This document shows, in pieces, positions 37,381 through 41,398 of a stretch of DNA of 41,398 nucleotides. Position 1 is the first letter of the stretch, and the number at the start of each line of letters is the position of its first letter. Origin of the DNA: CAYNEL01 sp964396225 (GTDB lineage Bacteria > Patescibacteriota > Minisyncoccia > Moranbacterales > UBA1568); NCBI GenBank assembly GCA_964396225.1, contig CAYNEL010000004.1:1-41398 (forward strand). Reading direction: 5' to 3'. Made by a program: the position numbers and the translations under genes. The notes under the pieces are model-generated. The model did not search any database. It saw only the letters and a program-made list of their open reading frames with translations, and was not told the origin of the DNA.

Positions 37381-38841
37381 CTACTCTGCGAAGCCGAAAA
37401 GGGTGGTCGTCTCAGGAAAGGGGATGGACTGGAGGATGTGGCCGCCCTGGGCGCGCGGGACGATCGAGTAGATGCGGTTCTGGGCGGTATCTGCCACCAC
37501 CTGGAGCGGTGTGCCGGCAAACGAGGCGACGGTCTCGATCTGCCGTCCGCCGCGATGGTCGAGCTCGATCAGCTTGAGCTCATCGCCGACCGTGAAGAGC
37601 GCGTGTTCATAGTCGTCCGCCCACTGGGCGTGGCGGATCGGCTGGGAGAAGCGCGCCAGCGAGACGGTATCGTTCTCGGCGCGTACCGGCTGGACTTCCC
37701 AGTCGCGGACGAAATAGACGGCCAGTTCGTAGTCGTTCCAGAAAAGCACTTTCTTGCCGTCGTTGGAGAACTGGGCCTCGAGCGCTCCCTGGCCCAGGGT
37801 CCGGAAGTGTTCCCCGTGGTCGCCCTTGTTCCAGACGAAGACCTGCTTGCCCTCGGGCCTCACCAGGAGGAAACGCCGCTCGTCGTACAGGATGAGGCGA
37901 GTGTCAGGACCGATGGCTTCGGTTGGTGATGTCGGGACCGTTTCCCGCACTGCGCTCGGGTTGTCGAGCGGGAACGACGCTACCCGCCCCGTGTCGCGCG
38001 CGAGGACGGAGGCCCGCGTGCCGGAGAGGTCGTAGGCTAGGACGCCCTCGGCCAGGATGGCCGGCACCGCGCCCGGGCGGGCGTCCATCTGCCAGAGCAC
38101 CCCACCGGAGAGGAAGAGCACGGTATCGGCGCGGGCCGGATGCCAGCGGACGGCGGTCGGAGGGGCGAGGGTGGTCAGGTCGGCGAAATCAGTAGCCGCG
38201 CCGGTGGCGATGTCTACCAGGTAGGGCTGGGGACGGCCGTCACGCCAGAGGGGTAGGATGAGGGTTTCGCCGTCGCGCGACCATTCGATATTGTCCGGCC
38301 GGGAGGGATCGAAGGTGAGGGTGCGCGAGGAGAAGACCTGGCGGCTCTCGCCCGTCACCGTGTCGATGACTGTCACGCCCCATTCGTCCTCCCGGGCGGT
38401 GATGACCGCCACCCGGCCGCCGTCCGCTTCGAGGAAGGCCTTGACCGGCCGGTCCTCGGGATAGATGGTGGCGGGGTACTCCTCGCGGACGAGGATGACG
38501 TTCCAGAATTCGGTCGAGCGGCCGCTCTCGATGAGTGTCTCGCGGTGCCACGGCCGGAAGCCGTCCGCCGAGACCTCCACCTGGTGGGGGCCGGGCCGGA
38601 GGCCGCCCACGTGGTAGGTGTTGTTGATGAAAGCGCTGTCGTAGTCCACCACTTCGCCGTCCACCCGGATGGAGACGTTCGTGGGATTGGTCTTCAGCGT
38701 CAGCGAACCGGTGTAGATGAAGATGCCGCGTTCGAAGCTGTAGCGGTAGCCGAAACTGTAGAAGACGATGAAACCGGCGGTCCCGACACAGAGGACGGCC
38801 GAGAGCCAAAACAAAAAACGCCGGAAGCGCCTGTCCATCAT
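37381..38841 (-). CDS. Membrane-anchored PEGA-domain protein with beta-propeller
   Basis: A 486-residue protein with one N-terminal membrane helix (residues 9-30, FLFWLSAVLCVGTAGFIVFY). Residues about 45-110 form a PEGA domain (GSLTLKTNPTNVSIRVDGE, GGLRPGPHQVEVSADGFRPW). The rest has repeated WD40/propeller-like blades (VAVITAREDEWGVTVIDT, SRDGETLILPLW, NDGKKVLFWNDYELAVYF, EHALFTVGDELKLIEL). It should be exported and anchored, binding surface polymers or proteins; this is inferred. Tandem ATG codons; the first has the GCTATG context. Divergent from the gene at 38947 with overlapping promoter parts. Confidence 0.78.
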   Translation of the reverse strand: MMDRRFRRFLFWLSAVLCVGTAGFIVFYSFGYRYSFERGIFIYTGSLTLKTNPTNVSIRVDGEVVDYDSAFINNTYHVGGLRPGPHQVEVSADGFRPWHRETLIESGRSTEFWNVILVREEYPATIYPEDRPVKAFLEADGGRVAVITAREDEWGVTVIDTVTGESRQVFSSRTLTFDPSRPDNIEWSRDGETLILPLWRDGRPQPYLVDIATGAATDFADLTTLAPPTAVRWHPARADTVLFLSGGVLWQMDARPGAVPAILAEGVLAYDLSGTRASVLARDTGRVASFPLDNPSAVRETVPTSPTEAIGPDTRLILYDERRFLLVRPEGKQVFVWNKGDHGEHFRTLGQGALEAQFSNDGKKVLFWNDYELAVYFVRDWEVQPVRAENDTVSLARFSQPIRHAQWADDYEHALFTVGDELKLIELDHRGGRQIETVASFAGTPLQVVADTAQNRIYSIVPRAQGGHILQSIPFPETTTLFGFAE

Positions 38842-38862
38842 AGCGCGGGATTCAGTACCCGA

Positions 38863-38890
38863 ATTCTAACAAATGGCTTGGGAAAGGCAA
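38863..38890 (-). promoter_or_regulatory. Promoter of the PEGA gene
   Basis: On minus, TTGCCT (38890-38885), a 16-base spacer, and TAGAAT (38868-38863) preceded by TGT, an extended -10. Confidence 0.5.
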
Positions 38891-38906
38891 GTTTTGGTGG
38901 TATACT
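38878..38906 (+). promoter_or_regulatory. Promoter of the gene at 38947
   Basis: TTGGGA at 38878-38883, a 17-base spacer, and TATACT at 38901-38906. It overlaps the divergent PEGA promoter. Confidence 0.6.
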
Positions 38907-38946
38907 GGCGTATATCCCCGGAGGGTGACCGTTGTCCCGCCCGCCT

Positions 38947-39444
38947 ATGCTTCAGCCGCTCCTCGACTTGCCCTTCCTGCCGCCCCAGTTCGCGGGGGAC
39001 CTCTCGCTCATCCTCATCCTGGTGGCGGCGGGTCTCGTCTTTGGCCTCTGGTTCGGGCGTTCCCAGCTGGTGAGCGTCACTCTCTGCGCCTATGTGGCCC
39101 TCACCCTGACCGAGGCCTTGCCGGGCGCGTGGCTCTCCGTCTCGCCCTGGGCGCCGGTGGCCGTTTTCGCTTTCTTCCTCCTCTTCCTCTTCTTCGCGGG
39201 GGACTACCTGTTTGACATCCACATCTCCAATTCCCGCTCGGACTTCTTTTGGCGGGTGCTGGTGATGGGGTTCCTTTCGGCCGGCCTCATCGCGAGCATT
39301 CTGCTTTCACTCCTCCCCGAGGCGGCCGCCCGGCGGATCATCTCCGGCACCGTCTACGGCTGGCTGGCCGGACCGGTGACCGGCATCCTCTGGCTGTTTA
39401 TCCCACTCTTCTTCCTTCTCTTCATCAACCGCCGCCTGCGCTAG
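38947..39444 (+). CDS. Small polytopic membrane protein, unknown
   Basis: A 165-residue protein with about five membrane helices: LSLILILVAAGLVFGLWF, LVSVTLCAYVALTL, WAPVAVFAFFLLFLFFAG, FFWRVLVMGFLSAGLIASILL and GPVTGILWLFIPLFFLLFI. No catalytic motif is visible. ATG 38947 has the GCCTATG context. Function unknown. Confidence 0.65.
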   Translation: MLQPLLDLPFLPPQFAGDLSLILILVAAGLVFGLWFGRSQLVSVTLCAYVALTLTEALPGAWLSVSPWAPVAVFAFFLLFLFFAGDYLFDIHISNSRSDFFWRVLVMGFLSAGLIASILLSLLPEAAARRIISGTVYGWLAGPVTGILWLFIPLFFLLFINRRLR

Positions 39445-39461
39445 GGAAGTGTCAGGAGCGA

Positions 39462-39490
39462 TTGACAAAACATTTCCCGCGTGGTAGCGT
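39462..39490 (+). promoter_or_regulatory. Promoter of the gene at 39558
   Basis: TTGACA at 39462-39467, a 17-base spacer, and TAGCGT at 39485-39490, followed by GGGAGC. Resembles the promoters at 3892 and 4474. Confidence 0.65.
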
Positions 39491-39557
39491 GGGAGCACGT
39501 TTTTCGCGAGTTCTTTACCGCATTTATCGTATTTCCACCACACAAGGGAGGTATCTC

Positions 39558-40094
39558 ATGCATCATCTGGCTGGCAACGCCAACGACCGGTATGCCTTTC
39601 ACGAGATGTTCCGCCGTCTCATCCAGTACATGGAGGACACCATCCATGCCAGGCTGGTTTTCCTCGAATCCGGCGATAATCCGATACCGAGGGTGTCCCT
39701 CGAGCCGGCGCATCGGCCGCGCTTCCTTCACCATGCCGATACGGGCAAGGGTCTCATCCTCTATGCCACTGGCCCCTGCGCCCACGGCTTCACTCCCGAT
39801 CGACTAGCCTCCCTCTTCCTGTCGCCGATTGAGGGGTATCGGGAGCTGTCCTTCGTCAACCAGATTCTGGTGCAGGCCGAGGAGGCTTACGCCGTCGATC
39901 TCGACGCACCCGGTCATGATGGCCGCTGTGACGACGAGGATCCCATGGGAACAGTCTTCTTTCTCAAGGGCGGGTTGCGGCCGGTGGAAATCGGACAGAT
40001 CGAAATCGAGGACGCCGACAATGAACTGGAACTCCGCCAGCGGATGCTCGGGATTATCCGGGAGCGCTTCTCCCGGATGGTCATCGCGGTCTGA
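39558..40094 (+). CDS. Orphan soluble protein, function unknown
   Basis: A 178-residue protein, not recognised. GGGAGGT at 39546-39552 lies five bases before ATG 39558, which sets the start; the upstream open frame to 39249 overlaps the previous gene. It has several His and acidic residues (HRPRFLHHADTGKG, DLDAPGHDGRCDDEDP) but no known metal motif, no signal peptide and no membrane segment. Like the orphans at 3435-4880 it is a promoter/Shine-Dalgarno/terminator unit of its own. Confidence 0.65.
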   Translation: MHHLAGNANDRYAFHEMFRRLIQYMEDTIHARLVFLESGDNPIPRVSLEPAHRPRFLHHADTGKGLILYATGPCAHGFTPDRLASLFLSPIEGYRELSFVNQILVQAEEAYAVDLDAPGHDGRCDDEDPMGTVFFLKGGLRPVEIGQIEIEDADNELELRQRMLGIIRERFSRMVIAV

Positions 40095-40141
40095 AACCCA
40101 GGACCCTGATCCTGACCCACGGTCCAGCCTATCCACTCGAA

Positions 40142-40176
40142 GCCCCGAGGCACACGTTGCCCGGGGCGTTTTCTTT
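40142..40176 (+). terminator. Intrinsic terminator
   Basis: GCCCCGAGGCA paired with TGCCCGGGGC (40142-40167, small bulge), then GTTTTCTTT. Closes the gene ending at 40094. Confidence 0.82.
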
Positions 40177-40226
40177 GACCGGCGGGGCGGTCCGAGACCC
40201 CCTCGGAACCTCTTTCCGAACCCGTC

Positions 40227-40255
40227 TTGACATATTCCGACCCGGCCCATATACT
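40227..40255 (+). promoter_or_regulatory. Strong promoter, probably of the rRNA operon
   Basis: TTGACA at 40227-40232, a 17-base spacer, and TATACT at 40250-40255, followed by a G/C-rich discriminator. It is the only strong promoter between the last terminator and 16S rRNA. Confidence 0.8.
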
Positions 40256-40462
40256 GCCTAAGCAAGCAAAAAAGCGGGTTTTCTTTTGGATCTCCGCGAG
40301 GACCGAAAAGGCGGAACGTTTTTTCTTTCTCTCCAGCTTGCCTGGACCTTAACAACTGAAAACCATCTAATCGCAATTTTTTGCGGTTAGTCCTGTCGTT
40401 CCGGCAAAGGAGATTTCTTCGGAAGTTTCTTCGGCCGGAACAAGTACGAGTCTATTCGAACT

Positions 40463-40854
40463 CGTCACGAGACAATCGGATTATTGGTCAACATCATACG
40501 AGAAAGGAGTCCCCATGCGCCTGCCGCGCCGTTACCGCCATCCCGTGATCGCCCGCACGGCCGAAAAGCTGATAGGGGCCCTGCCCGAGCCGATACGCGA
40601 GCCCGTGGTCGTGGGTGTCCTGTGCGCCGCCGTCTGGTCGCTGACCGCGGGCTACGCCGGTTCCCAGATCGTCCACTATGCCGCCAACGCGGCCCGGCGG
40701 TTCCGCGGCCACCCCAAGCTCTCCCGTTTCGACGTCCTCCATACCAAGAAGTACCTCCACCATCTTCAGGATCGGGAGCGCCTCCATTGATCCCATTTCC
40801 GACCGGTTCCGCAGCGCGGGCCGGTCGGGACCAACAATCCGATTGTCTCTGACG
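40463..40854 (+). repeat. Long-range inverted repeat (26 bp) flanking the leader ORF
   Basis: GAGACAATCGGATTATTGGTC at 40469-40489 is complementary to 40829-40849 at 20 of 21 positions; CGTCA at 40463-40467 and TGACG at 40850-40854 extend the stem past a one-base bulge. The loop of about 340 bases holds the whole ORF with its ribosome site. Confidence 0.85.
40515..40790 (+). CDS. Small membrane protein encoded in the rRNA leader, unknown
   Basis: A 91-residue protein. AAAGGAG at 40503-40509, five bases before ATG 40515, supports translation. It has a basic N-terminus, one hydrophobic segment at about 30-53 (PVVVGVLCAAVWSLTAGYAG) and a basic C-terminus (RRFRGHPKLSRFDVLHTKK). I do not recognise the family. 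No promoter or terminator separates it from the rRNA promoter, so it seems to be part of the rRNA transcript or of a shortened form ending at the hairpin at 40858. It is bracketed by a 26-bp inverted repeat. Confidence 0.6.
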   Translation: MRLPRRYRHPVIARTAEKLIGALPEPIREPVVVGVLCAAVWSLTAGYAGSQIVHYAANAARRFRGHPKLSRFDVLHTKKYLHHLQDRERLH

Positions 40855-40857
40855 GAC

Positions 40858-40894
40858 GAAACCCCGTCCCGCATCCGCGGGAGCGCGGGGTTTC
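40858..40894 (+). terminator. Terminator-like or processing hairpin just before 16S rRNA
   Basis: GAAACCCCG at 40858-40866 pairs with 40886-40894, with an inner CCCGC/GCGGG stem. The T tract is poor (TTTCCTTATT). It ends at the predicted mature 16S 5' end, so it may be a processing signal or an attenuator passed by antitermination. Confidence 0.45.

Positions 40895-41398
<504 letters not shown>

Larger units (their letters stand above)
40262..40894 (+). promoter_or_regulatory. Structured leader of the 16S rRNA transcript
   Basis: TGGACCTTAACA at 40343-40354 matches 9 of 12 bases of the E. coli boxA antitermination element. Downstream hairpins: 40367-40376 with 40381-40390; GTTCCGGC at 40398-40405 with 40434-40441; ACGAGT at 40446-40451 with 40460-40465. 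Then comes the long-range stem around an ORF, and a final hairpin at 40858-40894. Only the ORF at 40515 is coding. Confidence 0.6.

Overview
This window looks like a chromosomal segment of a bacterium of the Candidate Phyla Radiation (Patescibacteria), most likely from the high-GC Parcubacteria side. The evidence is a divergent partial 16S rRNA gene at the right end, a gene content rich in envelope proteins of families I associate with that group (a DUF5663-like protein, LysM-like and PEGA proteins, a winged-helix/degenerate nucleotidyltransferase fusion, a TraG/VirD4-like ATPase), short intergenic spacers and compact versions of core proteins. TGA is used as an ordinary stop throughout, so this is not one of the UGA-recoding lineages. 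The placement is an inference from sequence character; no database was searched.

Layout, left to right. 1-3344: end of a glycosyltransferase, DNA polymerase III delta', FtsQ and a cysteine-rich membrane redox protein. 3345-4962: three small orphan genes, each closed by its own terminator. 4962-8628 (minus): two polytopic GT-C glycosyltransferases. 8719-17889: a probable membrane machine consisting of a 1097-residue membrane-anchored protein, two small helical proteins, a VirD4/TraG-like ATPase and, convergently, a PP2C-like protein with an outer beta-propeller. 18011-23427: a winged-helix regulator, RmuC, a small membrane protein, a GT2 glycosyltransferase, a WecA/MraY-type sugar-phosphate transferase and a DUF192 protein. 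23549-24835: a LysM-like membrane protein, a 585-base regulatory gap and a 28-residue lysine-rich peptide gene. 24919-27319 (minus): prmC, prfA, rpmE. 27636-29832: rpsB, tsf and a TPR protein. 29923-30761: five tRNAs plus a tRNA remnant and rpmG. 30881-35972: uppS, then infA-rpmJ-rpsM-rpsK-rpsD-rpoA-rplQ-rplM-rpsI. 35973-40176: a Nudix protein, an AT-richer cytidylyltransferase-like gene, a PEGA/beta-propeller protein, a small membrane protein and another orphan. 40227-41398: an rRNA promoter, a structured leader containing an ORF, and the start of 16S rRNA.

The genes fall into two expression styles. Most operon genes, ribosomal proteins included, lack a Shine-Dalgarno site and start in the context CTATG. 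A minority of short, individually terminated genes have clear Shine-Dalgarno sites and often clear -35/-10 promoters. uppS (undecaprenyl-diphosphate), the WecA/MraY-type enzyme (sugar-phosphate loading of the lipid), the GT2 and GT4 enzymes and the two GT-C enzymes together suggest a surface glycan pathway.

The most unusual structures are: an ORF in the 16S leader bracketed by a 26-bp long-range stem; a lysine-rich mini-protein behind an essentially perfect Shine-Dalgarno site and a promoter framed by a perfect 21-bp inverted repeat; the uncharacterised ATPase/giant protein/pseudophosphatase cluster; and a compensated change in the 16S 530-loop pseudoknot.
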